This document shows positions 11,627 to 23,529 of a stretch of DNA of 64,000 nt, one piece after another. Numbering within the stretch: position 1 is the first letter of the stretch; every line of letters begins with the position of its first letter. The stretch comes from Puccinia triticina. Its lineage: Eukaryota; Basidiomycota; Pucciniomycetes; Pucciniales; Pucciniaceae. Under the pieces are notes generated by a model that worked only from the letters and a program-made list of their open reading frames with translations, did no database searches and was not told the DNA's origin. The stretch lies in NCBI RefSeq assembly GCF_026914185.1, contig NC_070567.1, positions 4,428,001 through 4,492,000 of the forward strand, given 5' to 3'. The position numbers and the translations under genes are program-made.

Positions 11627-12744
11627 ATGAGTTGTATTTTCTCAGAAACTGATCCGTTACTTCGAAGCGGTGAGGGGGAGGCTATGGGGATCAAGTCAAC
11701 GCCTGAAGAAGAGCATGGATATTGCCAAAGGACCATGGGTTGTCCCTGCCCCGCCATAGCAGCCATGATCAACCATTCATATCTGCAAGTCGACGGCTCA
11801 GTGCCCACTAGTACTACCCGCACCCCAGAGACTGACGTCCAAAATTTTCGTTAGGAAGCCGCACGACGACGAGGACCCGCTCCCCTTTTTCCAGCTCGTG
11901 AAGGCGTTGCGCACTTGCTACAATCTCAGCTTTCCGTTCGCTTTTCTATTCGTCCTGGCCGCAAACTTGCGCCTGGGCACCATACGCAGCGGAGGCTTTG
12001 CCCTCAAACATCTCAAAAAACATGGGGTGATCGAGCATGATGCTAGCATCACCAGATATAATGCAAGGTAATAATTTATCTCTCAACTTGGGGAAACGCA
12101 CCGCAGCTCATACTGATTGAGCCTGGTGTTTCCTTTGTTTTCTTAGCGAGGGCGACTCCCTCAACCCACAGTGCGAGTTGGTAGACAAGTTCATTGATGG
12201 GATCTACTATCCACCAGGGCAGGATTCGGCGGAGAATATGATTACCTTGGAGGACTTTGCGAAGAAGAGAGTGGAGCTGGAAGACAGACTGACCACTTTT
12301 CTTCCCCAGCAACCGAAGTTCAGGATCCATCTGGTAAAATGGCCTCTTTGACTGCGCATAGATCAGAGATACACTGATCATGCGCTTACGGACTTTTTTC
12401 TCAATCTTTTTAGTTAGGAATAGGAGAAGCGGCGCTAGCTCTCCAGGCATTTGCGGACAAAAGTTCGCCCTTGTATGCCCGAGAGATATGTGCAAGAGCT
12501 GACTGGCTCAGGATATGGTGCGCCATTCAAAGTGATACTCCACGGCAAAACAAGTGTGTTCGGAATAGGGAATTAATGTACACCCATTTGGCTCGTCTGA
12601 TTTTTTAGGTATAAAGAGGAACGGTTCCCCCTCGAATTGGGCTGGGAAAATCGCCGGCATGGATATAAGATTACCTTGTTTGGATTGATCAGGACCGTCA
12701 GGAAACTGATTAAAGCAACAAAAGCAATTGAGGATAAAATGTAA
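11627..12744 (+). CDS. Heme-thiolate peroxidase (chloroperoxidase / peroxidase family 2)
   Basis: The start ATG is at 11627. Exon 1 contains GCPCPAIAAMINHSYL, with the PCP motif whose Cys is the axial heme ligand. The next stretch (to 12067) has FQLVKALRTCYNLSFPF and the distal motif EHDASITRYN; the Glu-His-Asp trio binds Mn/Mg and acts as acid-base catalyst in this family. Exons 12147-12333 (EGDSLNPQCELVDKF), 12414-12517 and 12609-12744 (WYKEERFPLELGW) complete the fold. These enzymes oxidise or oxygenate organic substrates with H2O2. No signal peptide is visible, although many relatives are secreted. Oddity: the reading frame changes near 11780-11850 and only a ~40 nt intron or a 1 nt frameshift explains it, so the gene may be damaged there. 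Confidence 0.75.
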
Positions 12745-13490
12745 AGCAACATCTGTTCACTTAAAGTTGAAACACTTTTTATGTTTCTGAGCAAGAAATC
12801 AGTGGATAGTTTCTTTTATATGCAGTTTATCTTGCAATCAGATTCCTGATAATTGAATGCAAAAAAATTCCTGGTACATACATATGTACTGGGAAAAAAA
12901 GATGTTGCAAAATGTTGAATTTACCAGGATCCATGAGGTCTGGAGACCTCCCATGGCCTGTATATTTCATATAAGCAGGCTATTGGGTAGGTCGTTTCCA
13001 ATCTTCAGGGGTGCGGCGGTGCTCGCGCCGCGCGGGCTTTGTGAATCCCTCCCAATTGATCAAGTCGCGGTCCATGAGCTTGTGTCACTGTCAACTCTTC
13101 GATCGGAAGGAATCCGATTCCCTTGCGGTCGATCAGGTTGTATTCTACGGCAACCTCTTCAATCGTAATCAAGTTGGACTTGGTGGCGTCCGCCATCAGA
13201 GAACATCGTGCTTGACTGAACAATGATTGTGACTCCGAGGTGTCCTCATAAAGTGCGCCTGGCTGTCAGCATGTTGTATGCAAGAAATGTACATTACATA
13301 TCTGTACATGAGGTATTCTTGCCCTCTCTCTTTCATTGCCCGGGCCCAATGGTTCATAACCCTTCATCAGACATCTTCACGATAACCTGAAGACGATTGC
13401 CCTTCCCCGACCTTATTTATCCTCGCGTTCCGAATCCTACAATACACAGACGTTTCACCATCTCTTTTCCACTTGATTACTGGGCAGAAG
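12745..13490. other. Spacer with no supported gene
   Basis: A minus-strand open frame at 13223-13005 carries a plausible-looking peptide but has no recognised family and no flanking exons. The last ~150 bases are probably the promoter of the GH27-like gene. Confidence 0.35.
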
Positions 13491-16063
13491 ATGCTCACAA
13501 TCTTTCAGGCGCGTTCCCTGCTTGTACTTTTGACAGTTGCCATCCACCATCAAGCCCATGGCTCTCCCCAAGCATCTCCACCAGGGCAACCTCTCACAAA
13601 AGCTGATCCGCAAACCAATACTCTCAGCGCGGCTACGAGTACTTATTTTGGGTGGTCGTCTTGGAGCTTGCAAGCTAACAAGGGCAAGGTGTGATTAGTC
13701 GTACTTCGTAGTGCCCATTGAACGTGTTTCTATTTCAGTGTCTACAAACCTGATCACCTTTTACGATTATGCGCCTTTTTGTCACTATAAAAAAAAGGGC
13801 TATGGATACGACTGGCTAAACGAAAAAAACATCAAAGCCCAGGCGGATGTAATGTTCAAGGAGTTTTCTCATTTAGGGTACGTTGAACATTTGCTTTCTT
13901 TTTAATACTTTTTTCTGCTTTGTGAACCACGAACTTGCTCATTGTTGTTGGCAATTTCTTTTAGCTATGATCGGATCAATTTAGACTCAGGCTGGCAAGT
14001 TGAGTAAAAGTATTTGGATTATGGCGCTTTTTCAAGCATAATTTCTTTTCACTTTTCCCTCAATAATTACCCTCAGTGCATCCCAAAATATACGTCGGCA
14101 TACCGCGAATGACCAAGTAGGTGGGGTAACATGCGAAGCAACCGAAAGGTCGATCAAGCATCAAGCTGTTATCTGCCGTTGAAAACATCCATCACCATTG
14201 ATCCGCATACATAATTACATTCTCCCTCTCAAAGATTAACATTCAAGCTGAAACGCTTTTTTTGTCTTAGGATGACGCAGTCGACAAGTACGGTAGAACA
14301 GTACTGAACCATGACAAGTTCCCAAGCGGAATCGAACATTTATCGAGCTATCTAGCCCAGAGGAAGCTCAAGCTGGGTCTATTCTACCTGCCGGGGATAG
14401 ATTCCAGAGCGGTTAACGACCAAGTAAACATTTCTTCTTCTCAGTTGATAAATGATAAAGTCGAAGAAAAAAAAATCAAAAGCGGCCACAAGATACAACA
14501 CCGGAGCATCAATTTGCTGAAGAGTGTCTGTCTTTCTATCCTTGTCAACCAGGCCGTAGTAATGAACACCAAATACACCGCCAATCAAATCATACAATGC
14601 CCGGATAGAGAAGCTTTAGGATGTAATCGAATGATGCCAAATGCTTTTAATACTGGTTTGGCATTGAATTACAGTCACCCAGGTGCCCAGATGTATATCA
14701 ACAGCGTGGTCGATGGCCTCTACAGCTGGGGTGTTAGTTTTGTGAAGTTGGCTGGCGTCGTACCTGGCTCCGGAGTGGACCCAGTCGAATGGTGGAAATA
14801 TAATACCACAGGCGACCTGATGGCCTGGAGGAAGGCCATCGACGATATGTATCAACAGAAGTGGCAGAAACAGGGTCGAGAACCAATTTGGTTGGCGGTT
14901 AGTTGGAAAATCCCAACCGTTGCCGGTTCGACCATGGATAAATACGCAGACAGCTTCCGAATCGAACAGGATATTGAGGCATACGTCGGGACAATGACAA
15001 CAAGTTTTTACCGGGTCATCAGAAGTGTCAAGACATCCGCACTCTGGTCCTCTGTTGACGCAAACCGTGAATGGAAAGGAATCCGGGACCTCGATTCGAT
15101 CCTAATCAGCGACATGACGGTGGCCGAGTGCAAGACTATGATCACCATCTGGGCGATGTCTGTACGTCCGCATTCGTACCTAGTTTTATGTCTTCCTAGT
15201 TTTATGTCTTGGCCTTTTTTTCATGAATACATAACTCCTAACTCTCGATTATATGCTCTGTTCAACCAGGGCTCGGTAATCTACCTGGGAGATGATCTAA
15301 CAAAATTACCGGAGGCTAGAAAGGCGTTGGTGAAGAACCCCGAAGTGCTCAAGGTAGCAATTATAGCATCCACCAAGCAAGCTAGATTAGACGGATATGA
15401 TCCCAAAGCCTATGGCACTCGAACAACCACTGCGCAACCATTAGGCCAGCGGTTGAACTCGGTAGACCAGCTTGGAGTTAACGAAGTCACAGAAGCTTAC
15501 CAGATAATTGCCAGTGATTGTGACGAAATGGCCCTAAAACGCCAATTGGTAGTCGAGTCCGGCTTGAAACAAAAAGTCGACAACTCCGACAATCTCTACC
15601 AGTCTTGCATGAAAGCTAGCGCAAACGAAAAATCGACCCATCTCCGAACGCGCTCGACCACTGAGTCTGAGGGTGTAAACCCCGATCCATGGATTCTCCA
15701 AACTTGGGTACTCGAGCAGGGTCAAGGTGATATCTACGTGGCAGTTGTTAATGCCGGTGAACAAATCGATGAGGATAGTGAGTCAGAGCATTTAATCCCG
15801 GACAAATTTTGATCGCTGACTCTGTTCCTTCCTGAAATTTTACTCAACTAGAACCAGCCAAGGTACAGATTAGCTTGAGCAAGCTGAAGACCCTCCAAAA
15901 GAGTCCGAGAATAAAACAAATGACCCGAGTGCGATACGCAGTGCGCGACTTGTGGGCCAACAAAAACTTGAGCAATGTCGCTTTCCAAGGCGCCATCGAT
16001 GCCACCCTAGAAACTCATGGTCCTATTTTATTAAAATTCAGTCCAATCTTCCCCCTTAATTAG
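13491..16063 (+). CDS. Secreted GH27 (alpha-galactosidase-like) protein, probable pseudo-enzyme
   Basis: Seven exons with consistent phases: 13491-13688, 13798-13877, 13965-13998, 14271-14423, 14553-15161, 15270-15777, 15852-16063; 597 aa. It begins with a signal peptide (MLTIFQARSLLVLLTVAIHHQAHG), then the family start FGWSSW, GYDRINLDSGW, a (beta/alpha)8 barrel, the RIEQDIEAYV block, DLDSILISD, WAMSGSVIYLGDDL, and a C-terminal beta domain (VRYAVRDLWANKNLS). GH27 enzymes release alpha-galactose using two Asp residues. The acid/base Asp of RIEQDIEAY is kept. The nucleophile position, normally KLDG or KYD, reads VKLAGV (codon GCT at 14750-14752), so hydrolysis should be lost. It could be a lectin-like or decoy secreted protein, or a recent loss. 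Confidence 0.82.
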
Positions 16064-16918
16064 AATCAATTGAATCTGGACTCGCAAGAGAATGTCTTGC
16101 TGTTTAGATGGAAATAACAACATCTGACTGGCGGCTCTTTCTGTCTTGCGTCTCTAGAGCACGTATCAACTGCAGTGCAATCTTCAACGCTTGTGTTTTC
16201 TCTCTTGATATTCGACTCCCAAGTGTTGCATTTATTCGCTGTATTCAGCCACTCAACTATCAGTCAGGATGCCAAGGAAAACAAACACGTGTACCAGATT
16301 GCTCCGTAAAAAATCACAAGATTGTAGACAGCTGGTGTTTGAGAACTTTTACTGCCTCTGTAGATGAGCATAGTTTGGTTTAGTTTCAACCCTATGGTCC
16401 ATGGGTATGAAATTTAAAAAGAGTGCAAAGATCAAGATGCTATGTGGGCAATTTTTGCAACTCAAGGACTGTTGTGCTTCGGCTTTCTCCGTCTGCAGGG
16501 ACAGCGTTGACCTTGATGTACATATTCAGGCTGGCGCGAAGCGTCGTCCCAGGCTCGCCCAGGGCCAATTCGAAGCGAGGGACTTGATCAGTCAGCTCCG
16601 GTCTCGTTCCTTCTCATTCTTGGACACACATACAAGGGTAGCGGTAGCATAGATTAGAGATGATGTCCAGCCAGCTGTGAGTTGGCCATTCACTGCAGGC
16701 GACATAGACCATTAGCGCGCCGATGGACAACTGACTCTTCCAGACCTAGGCCGCACTCGAGCAGCACAACTAGTGGAGAGTCTGATGGTGATGGTGAAAA
16801 TTAAATCGACTCTTCACATCCGGGCTCGGGGCTCCCGGGGAGGCCCCGGGCTCCGACACACCATGTCTTCTGCGCCGGCAGCGAGCTGGTGTATGACATC
16901 ACCGGCCGGATTCCTACG
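16064..16918. other. Spacer, promoter of PCS60-like gene
   Basis: No supported gene. A GC-rich stretch at 16820-16918 (CGGGGCTCCCGGGGAGGC) lies immediately before the PCS60-like start codon and is probably its 5' UTR. Confidence 0.4.
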
Positions 16919-19655
16919 ATGGCCGCATCCACCTTGCCGTCCTACCTCTTCCAATCCCAGCCGCACCCGCATCGGCCAGCGATCCTGCTGCCACCCTCGG
17001 CACTCCTGGCCTCCGAGCTCCCGCTGTCGATCTGCTACAAGGAACTCAAGGACTATACCGCCAGTCTTGCCGCCCAGCTCGGCAGCTTCGGGCCACCCCA
17101 AACTACCGTCAGTCTCAGCCTCACCAACTCGCTCGAGTTCGTCGCCGCCTTCCTTGCGTTGGCCCAGAACTCTTTCATCGGTCAGAACCCTTTTTCTCTC
17201 CCTTATTTCAGGTACATCTTGAGAATAACGCCCTTTTTTATCTTCGGCAGCCGCACCTCTTAACCCGGGGTATACTCAAGACGAAGCAGGTAAGCTGTAA
17301 ATTATCTGAGAAACTGGAAGATTGATGACTAACCATTTTCCTTCTAAAATTTCGGTCACGAAAAAAAAACAGAGTTCTATCTGTCGTGAGCATCTTATTT
17401 TGACTGTCTCCAGGCGATTCTATGGGGACTGATAGAGCATGCGAGTGCCGAATCCGAGCAGAGACTCGGATTCGCAGCTGTTGCTCGTGCACAAGGGCGA
17501 CCTAAGCTCGACGGCGACCGTCCCAGGCGCCGTCTTGGCGGCGCGCAAACTCAACATCCCGATTGCTGAAGTGTACTTCAACTCGACGACCCGTGCGATA
17601 GAGTTCACCGGCGGTTCGCCGCACCTGAGCGCCAGACTATCCAGGAAGCAGACCCGGGCGCCGTGCGAAAATGATGTGCTCTTGCTGCTCCATACCAGTG
17701 GAACAACGGGGAGACCTAAAGGTCCGTTGAAGTCACCGTTCCCGAAATCGCGCCTCATTTTATGATTTTATGAGCCTCGGGCGTCGAATACTGATATTAT
17801 GGCTTCAATCCTCGAGTTGCAGCCGTGCCGCTTACCCACAAAAACATGATTTCCACCACGCGCAAGTAAGTTCATAGTGACCCAAGCGGGCCGGCGGGTT
17901 CATTGACATCCAACTCCTTGTTTAGCATTCAAAAAACCTACAACCTGTCGTCGAAAGACAGATCGTTCTTGGTTATGCCTCTTTTCCACGTGCAGTATGT
18001 TATTTTCCTCATTGCCCGGATCACGACATCTGTTAACAGTGTTTGGTTCACACAGCGGCTTGCTTGCCGGGTTGCTTTCGCCCCTTGCTGCCAGCGGGTC
18101 ATGCGTTATCCCGCCTCGCTTTGCCGCGCGGACATTCTGGTCTGAGTTTGTGCTCAGCAATGCGAATGTAAGCATCATGATCTCAAACCCGCCAAATCAA
18201 TGTGGATGGATCTACAGCTAATTTGGTGTTCGGGGATCGTCCTGCAGTGGTATACAGCGGTTGTGAGTGCCTTAGTGCTTCTTGTCAGATGTCTCGTCTT
18301 GATCGCTGAAGTAACAATGTTCCAAAAGCCCACAATCCACCAGATCCTGCTGAGACTCCCTCCTCCTTCGCCCCTGCCCAAAATCAGGTTTATCCGCTCA
18401 TGTTCGTCGGCACTCAGTCCTACAACCCACGCCCAGCTCGAGCGTACATTTCAAGCGCCTGTTCTCGAGGCCTATGCTGTGAATTCTACACCCAGCAACC
18501 ACAATTCCAGTTGTTTATTAGCTCTCTAATCTTCGCTGCTGCTTTTTTCAGATGACGGAAGCTACTCACCAAATGACATCAAATCCACTTCCGCCGGCCA
18601 TTGTTGAGTACTTCGGTTGATTTTTTTCTTCTTTTTTCACTCCAAGTGACGAGCAGGATACTCATCAAAGATATCTTTACCTTACACTTTGATACGATTT
18701 TTTTGGTCTTAAAGAGGAAGCCTGGATCCGTTGGGAAACCCGTTGGAATAGAAATGAAAATATTGAAATTCGACAAGGAAGAAGAAGTTGAAGAGGGTGA
18801 AGTGTGCATCCGAGGGCCGAGTGTGACGGCAGGTTACCTCAACAATGCGACGGCGAACAAGAGTTCATTTACTGCGCCCGGGGGATACTTTCGGACAGGA
18901 GATCGAGGAAAAATCGACGCCGATGGGTAGTAGGTCGTGTTCCTTTGCCTCCCCCTTCAAAGGAAACCTTTTCCCCGGTTTTGATTGATGTGCTTTGTTC
19001 AGTTTGACCCTGACTGGTCGGATTAAGGAGCTGATCAATCGAGGCGGGGAGAAGATCTCGCCGGTCGAACTCGACGGGGCTCTGTTATCGATCGAAGGCG
19101 TTGTGGAAGCCGTGGCCTTCGGAGTCCCAGACCAAAAGGTGTGACCCTTCTATTCCCTCCCCCGTAATTATGTGACTTGTCTTCTAAACTCGCTTTTCGG
19201 GCCGTTTAGTATGGGGAAGTCCCGTGGGCAGCTGTCGTATTAGGAAAACAATCATCTAAAAGAGTCCCGTCTGAACCGGAACTCCGCCACGCATTATCTC
19301 AAAAGCTCGGCAAGGTTTGGCTATCCTCTTATGTCTCTTGCTTCAACTCTTGTAGAGCCAAGGTAAGGCCGCCTTGTGTTTCCATGCGCTAATTTTTGAC
19401 TTCGCTTGCGGTTTTGCAATGGGTCATGTAGTTCAAAATCCCAGAGAAGATCTTGGTGGTGGATCAGATCCCCAAAACTGCAACTGGAAAAGTAAGCGAA
19501 CTCGAGTCGACAACTCCCTTATCATTAACCATCCTCATATCTCGGGGGTTTCATGGACTGATTTTCATGTTATTTTTGAACGATTGCAGGTCCAGCGAAG
19601 GAAAGTCTCTGAAACATTTGTCAAGAAGCATTCTAACACAAAATCTCGTCTGTAA
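16919..19655 (+). CDS. PCS60: Peroxisomal acyl-/oxalyl-CoA synthetase (Pcs60/AAE3 type)
   Basis: Fifteen exons: 16919-17180, 17251-17289, 17373-17385, 17438-17721, 17823-17865, 17926-17994, 18056-18167, 18248-18262, 18329-18478, 18552-18602, 18715-18926, 19003-19138, 19210-19314, 19432-19491, 19590-19655. They sum to 1617 nt (538 aa) with matching phases. Two exons are microexons (13 and 15 nt). ANL-superfamily motifs are in order: [10 protein letters not shown] (AMP/P-loop), PLFHVHG across a junction, [41 protein letters not shown], and the catalytic Lys in PKTATGK. The TEATHQM(T/S)SNP and [12 protein letters not shown] signatures match Pcs60/AAE3, which activates oxalate (or another short acid) to its CoA ester. 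The C-terminal tripeptide SRL is a PTS1 peroxisomal signal. Substrate is inferred from the family only. Confidence 0.88.
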
Positions 19656-20181
19656 ATCAGCCCGCCCTTGAGTCCATGTTTGCACGTGATAGAGTTCGGA
19701 TCAGGCACGCAATCGCACCTGAATTCCTTTACATAACTGGCGGTATATGCACTGCATCTTCGCTAGTTGGATGTACAATGCTTTGATTAAAATGGTCTTT
19801 TTTTGTAATCAATCTGTTGTAACTGTTTCAGAACCACTTGCTCAGCCAAGAAAGCAACCGTGGCGGGAGAAGAGCCCTTGGCTTCATTTTTCTGTGTTTG
19901 GATTCTAATTGACCGATGCATCCGCGCTTAAAGAGGGCTGTGTTATAAGTCCGACTGTAATTTTCTTCACAGCCATGTGCCCATCAAGAAGGCCAACATG
20001 GGGGCAGATGAGGTTATAAGATGTGCTACAAACTTTATATCCCAATGAGCAAATCACAAGGGGAAGATTGATGAGAGAATAGAAGGAAAGATTGGGGAAA
20101 TTAACTGGAGGCCCGGGCACGGATGCCGGGGCCCGGTAGCTCTCGGCGACCTCCACACTCTTCAAAAATGATTTCACCTAC
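19656..20181. other. Spacer, no gene seen
   Basis: 3' flank of the PCS60-like gene. No coding exon or RNA gene was recognised. Confidence 0.35.
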
Positions 20182-20321
20182 TGGAGGACTTCCCGTGCAA
20201 TCTGGGACCCCCGCAGATGTTGATTTAGAACCAAAAAGTCTAAATTTTTGCAGGGAAATCTGGCTTTTTGGGCTCTAGCTCACTTCTGGGAGGCCCGGAG
20301 ATCTCGACCGGAAGTCATCCA
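20182..20321. mobile_element. 140 bp inverted-repeat element (family D, copy 1)
   Basis: Begins TGGAGGACTTCCCGT and ends CCGGAAGTCATCCA. The internal AAATTTTTGCAGGGAAATCTGG is found in other copies. Copies at 38759-38898 and 49922-50061 are exactly the same length; a longer one is at 37972-38174. Confidence 0.75.
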
Positions 20322-20939
20322 CATCCTGGATAGGAATCTGCTGTGCTTGCGCTGAAAACTTTGGAAAAGAAGCGGGGAATCGCTACGTTTAGCGCAAGCG
20401 CAGCGGGAGGCCGCTTGCACTTGCGTTTATTGGGACAAATCAACAGTCGAAGCTGAAACTAGAAGGCTTGACATTGGTTCAAATAAGATATTCCTTAAGT
20501 TACAATCACCAGGAAAAATCAATTGACAACCAGAGGCCAGGTGGCGCTCAGGAACTTCTAGTGATTCACTTGCACTGTGCTGGTCCCCTCAAGAAATAAA
20601 GCCAATATTTTTGTATGGAAACATCATTACACTGACAGCAGTTTGAAATAGAATGACAACAGCCCATGGGGTCACAGATTTTGTAGGCAAGGAGTTTCCC
20701 TACCCAGCCAACCTTTCTTCTAAAGTTGATTCTACTTTCAAACTTTAACTGTGCAGCAGAAAAACTGTGAAAGGGAAGAGTTGTGCTCTGGTACAAAGTG
20801 ACTGGTCCATCCCATCCTTTTCAGGATAAATCTCAGATGTAGAAATACCTCCTTGAACTCTGCTTCAATAAGCAAATAAACTAATTTCCACTGCAAAAGA
20901 AGCAACACTGCTGCATAGAATTTAGAAAGCTACTCCCCC
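20322..20939. other. Repeat-rich spacer
   Basis: Includes a short fragment of the family B word set near 20380-20430 (GCTACGTTTAGCGCAAGCGC). No gene is supported. Confidence 0.35.
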
Positions 20940-21576
20940 CTGTACAGTCACTGGACAGATACATTGGTACCCCCAAAAGCTCATTCTAGAAGGCCAACCC
21001 ACAAACTTGAAGTCATGAGGATTTGAGAACAAGTGTGTAAAATGACTTCAGAAGAATGAACATAACAAAATAAAAAGTATTTGGAACATCACAAAACTTA
21101 CAAAATTGCTTGCATTAAATGATGATTTTGGAAAATCTTCAATAGCATTCCAAAAAAATAATGAATAATCAGAATCAATAGATTGACATGTGAAATGAAA
21201 GATAATAAATGAAAAAATGAAGTCCAAAATCCATTCTGGAATTTTGTGGGCAGCAAAAACACATGAAAAAGTACAAAACTGTACTACAGCCAACAAAATA
21301 CCAGTGTTTGATGTGTTTTCACCAAATTTCAGAATGGATTTTGGACTTCATTTTTTCATTTATTATCTTTCATTTCACATGTCAATCTATTGATTCTGAT
21401 TATCAAGCAATTTTGTAATTTTTGTGATGTTCCAAATACTCTTTATTTTGTTATCTTCATTCTTCTGAAGTCATTTTAAACACTTGTTCTCAAATCCTCA
21501 TGACTTCAAGTTTGTGGGTTGGCCTTCTAGAATGAGCTTTTGGGGGTACTAATGTTTCTGTCCAGTGACTGTACAG
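20940..21576. repeat. Long inverted repeat / foldback element (637 bp)
   Basis: The left arm (20940-21239) and right arm (21330-21576) are near-perfect reverse complements, separated by ~90 bp. The outer ends read CTGTACAGTCACTGGACAG and CTGTCCAGTGACTGTACAG. The right arm lacks about 50 bp present in the left. There is no coding capacity. No target duplication is obvious. Confidence 0.75.
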
Positions 21577-21941
21577 CACCATAGAAAAATTAAAGGAGCT
21601 TAATGAATATCACAATAGTTAATCATAATTCCCATTAACATCAAAAATAACAGTCCGTAGTAAAAAGAAGTAGTATTAAGGACCCTCACTTCAATATATG
21701 TCTGTAAAAATGTGAGGATCCCTATTTCAAATAGGGATAAATCTAATATCCTTCTTTCCCATCTTGCCTGCATCATCCTCCAAGCTCTGCTCTCACTCAC
21801 ATCTTCCAAACATCTGTTGCCTCCGCCACTTGCCATTGCTGATTGCCTGAATTATTTTTTCCCACCATCCACACCTCTGCCAACCCTTTGGTGCTGGGGC
21901 TCCACTTGCCACCTCTAGCTATGTCCGGTGATGTAGCCTGC

Positions 21942-22110
21942 TTAGAGATGGCCTCTCGCACCCGGGTACTCACTGCGGGTGCGGGTACCCGCCTGAAATT
22001 TTGCAAAATCTCAACACCCGCACCCGCACCCGGCACCCGCCGGCGTGTGCTCGGCGGGTGTACCGGGTACCTGCTGGCGGGTGCCGGGTGCAGGGGCGGT
22101 TACCCGCTCT
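21942..22110. repeat. ACCCGCACCC-rich interspersed repeat (family E, copy 1)
   Basis: Begins TTAGAGATGGC, then alternating CACCCGCACCCG and GGCGGGTGCCGGGTAC blocks capable of strong hairpins. The copy at 27297-27462 ends in the matching GCCATCTCTAA. The right end of this copy looks truncated. Confidence 0.6.
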
Positions 22111-22290
22111 GATATACTCACTGCCGGTGAGAAATCCCTCCCGGTCAGCAATACATACACTCGCTGACCGGGAGGGATTACCACAGTCAGCAAGCTCATC
22201 GCAATGGCCGGGAGGGAGTCCTCCCAGCCATCGAGCCATTGATTATATCGATGACTGGGAGGGAGTCCTCCCAGCCATCTAAATATAACT
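22111..22290. repeat. Hairpin cluster around CCGGGAGGGA
   Basis: Several small palindromes with the pairs TCCCTCCCGGTCAG / CTGACCGGGAGGGA and GACTGGGAGGGA / TCCTCCCAGCCATC. The arrangement recalls the 42 bp hairpin array at 56.9 kb but is less regular. Confidence 0.5.
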
Positions 22291-23049
22291 AAAGGAATAG
22301 CCTCTGGGGGCCAAACAAACCTGTACAGTTATCTGTCATGCGAGTAACGCCGGCGTCAATATCCTGTACAAATTTATGTCATGCAAGTAACGCCAGCGTT
22401 GGTACACCACAGGTGCAACAAAATATTTGGAAAACCAGTTTGATTGGTTTTCAGAATATTTTTTTTAATTGAGTCCGGACGTCCTGAAGAACGAGTCGGA
22501 CTAACCATTTTCAGATATTTTTAAAATATTTCTGGAACCACCTGAGGTGGTTTTAAAAATATTTTGGAAACCAATTTGGTTTGAAAAATATTTCCAGAAC
22601 CATTTGAAATGGTTTTGGGAACCATTTGAAATGGTTTTGGAAACCATTTGGATGCTCCTTCTCTCACGTACGGTTTTTGGGACCTTTCTGGCAACGGAAT
22701 TTGCCCACAAAGCAGATTCAGACCAATTTGGTTCTGACAACCACTATCCAATCAATTTGGTTTTGATAACTATGCCAAAAACTTTTGGTGCACCCGTGGT
22801 GTATGCATGTAACACCGGTGTTGAAGCTCTTTTTGTATTAAGGAGTCCGTTCAAGCAGCTTTGGGTGAGACATCAACATTGCAGTTCAAATCAGACTGCT
22901 TGAACGGACTCCCTCAAGGCTCAGCAGCCAGCTCTGTGTCTCTGAAATATGTGTGCCAGTCTTCTGGAATGGAATGGCGACGCGGCACGCCCACAACTTT
23001 GTACGGCGTGCCTGTAAGTTTAACGGAATCCGTTCAACCCATCCGTACT
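22291..23049. other. Repetitive spacer
   Basis: At 22500-22650 the motif GAACCATTTGAAATGGTTTTG and relatives recur back to back. At 22840-22912 the pair AGTCCGTTCAAGCAG / CTGCTTGAACGGACT forms a hairpin. No gene is supported. Confidence 0.4.
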
Positions 23050-23452
23050 AAGGGTGTTCAAAGTTGAAATCATAAAATTTTCAATGCATAAAATCATAAA
23101 ATCATAAAACTTTCAAGTGATGATTTCATATGTACCATTCTAGAAATGTTGCTCTAATCTGAGTGCTTGGGTGCAACATATTTTTTCAGCTTAGAATTTT
23201 ATGATTTTATGGTGTTATGATTAAGGGTGTTCAAAGTTGAAATCATAAAATTTTCAATGCATAAAATCATAAAATCATAAAACTTTCAAGTGATGATTTC
23301 ATATGTACCATTCTAGAAATGTTGCTCTAATTTGAGTGCTTGGGTGCAACATATTTTTTCAGCTTAGAATTTTATGATTTTATGGTGTTATGATTTTATG
23401 CAAGTCAACTTTGAACACCCTTATTTTATGCAAGTCAACTTTGAACACCCTA
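23050..23452. mobile_element. Nested pair of AAGGGTGTTCAAAG miniature transposons (family F)
   Basis: Two almost identical ~200 bp elements with ends AAGGGTGTTCAAAGTTGA / TCAACTTTGAACACCCTT. The inner one (about 23223-23422) interrupts the outer one. The outer copy resumes at 23423 with ATTTTATGCAAG, repeating the ATT that precedes the insertion, which is a 3 bp target duplication. The outer copy is flanked by ACT on both sides. Confidence 0.75.
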
Positions 23453-23529
23453 ACTGCATGTCTGTAAGAGACTCTGTTCAGCACCGGATGCTTGAACGGA
23501 CTTGCTTCCAGATGTGTCACCGGTAAAAG

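Noticed and set aside
13005..13223. Minus-strand frame starting MFSQARCSLMADATKS
   Set aside because: It looks protein-like but is short, has no neighbouring exons and matches nothing I recognise.
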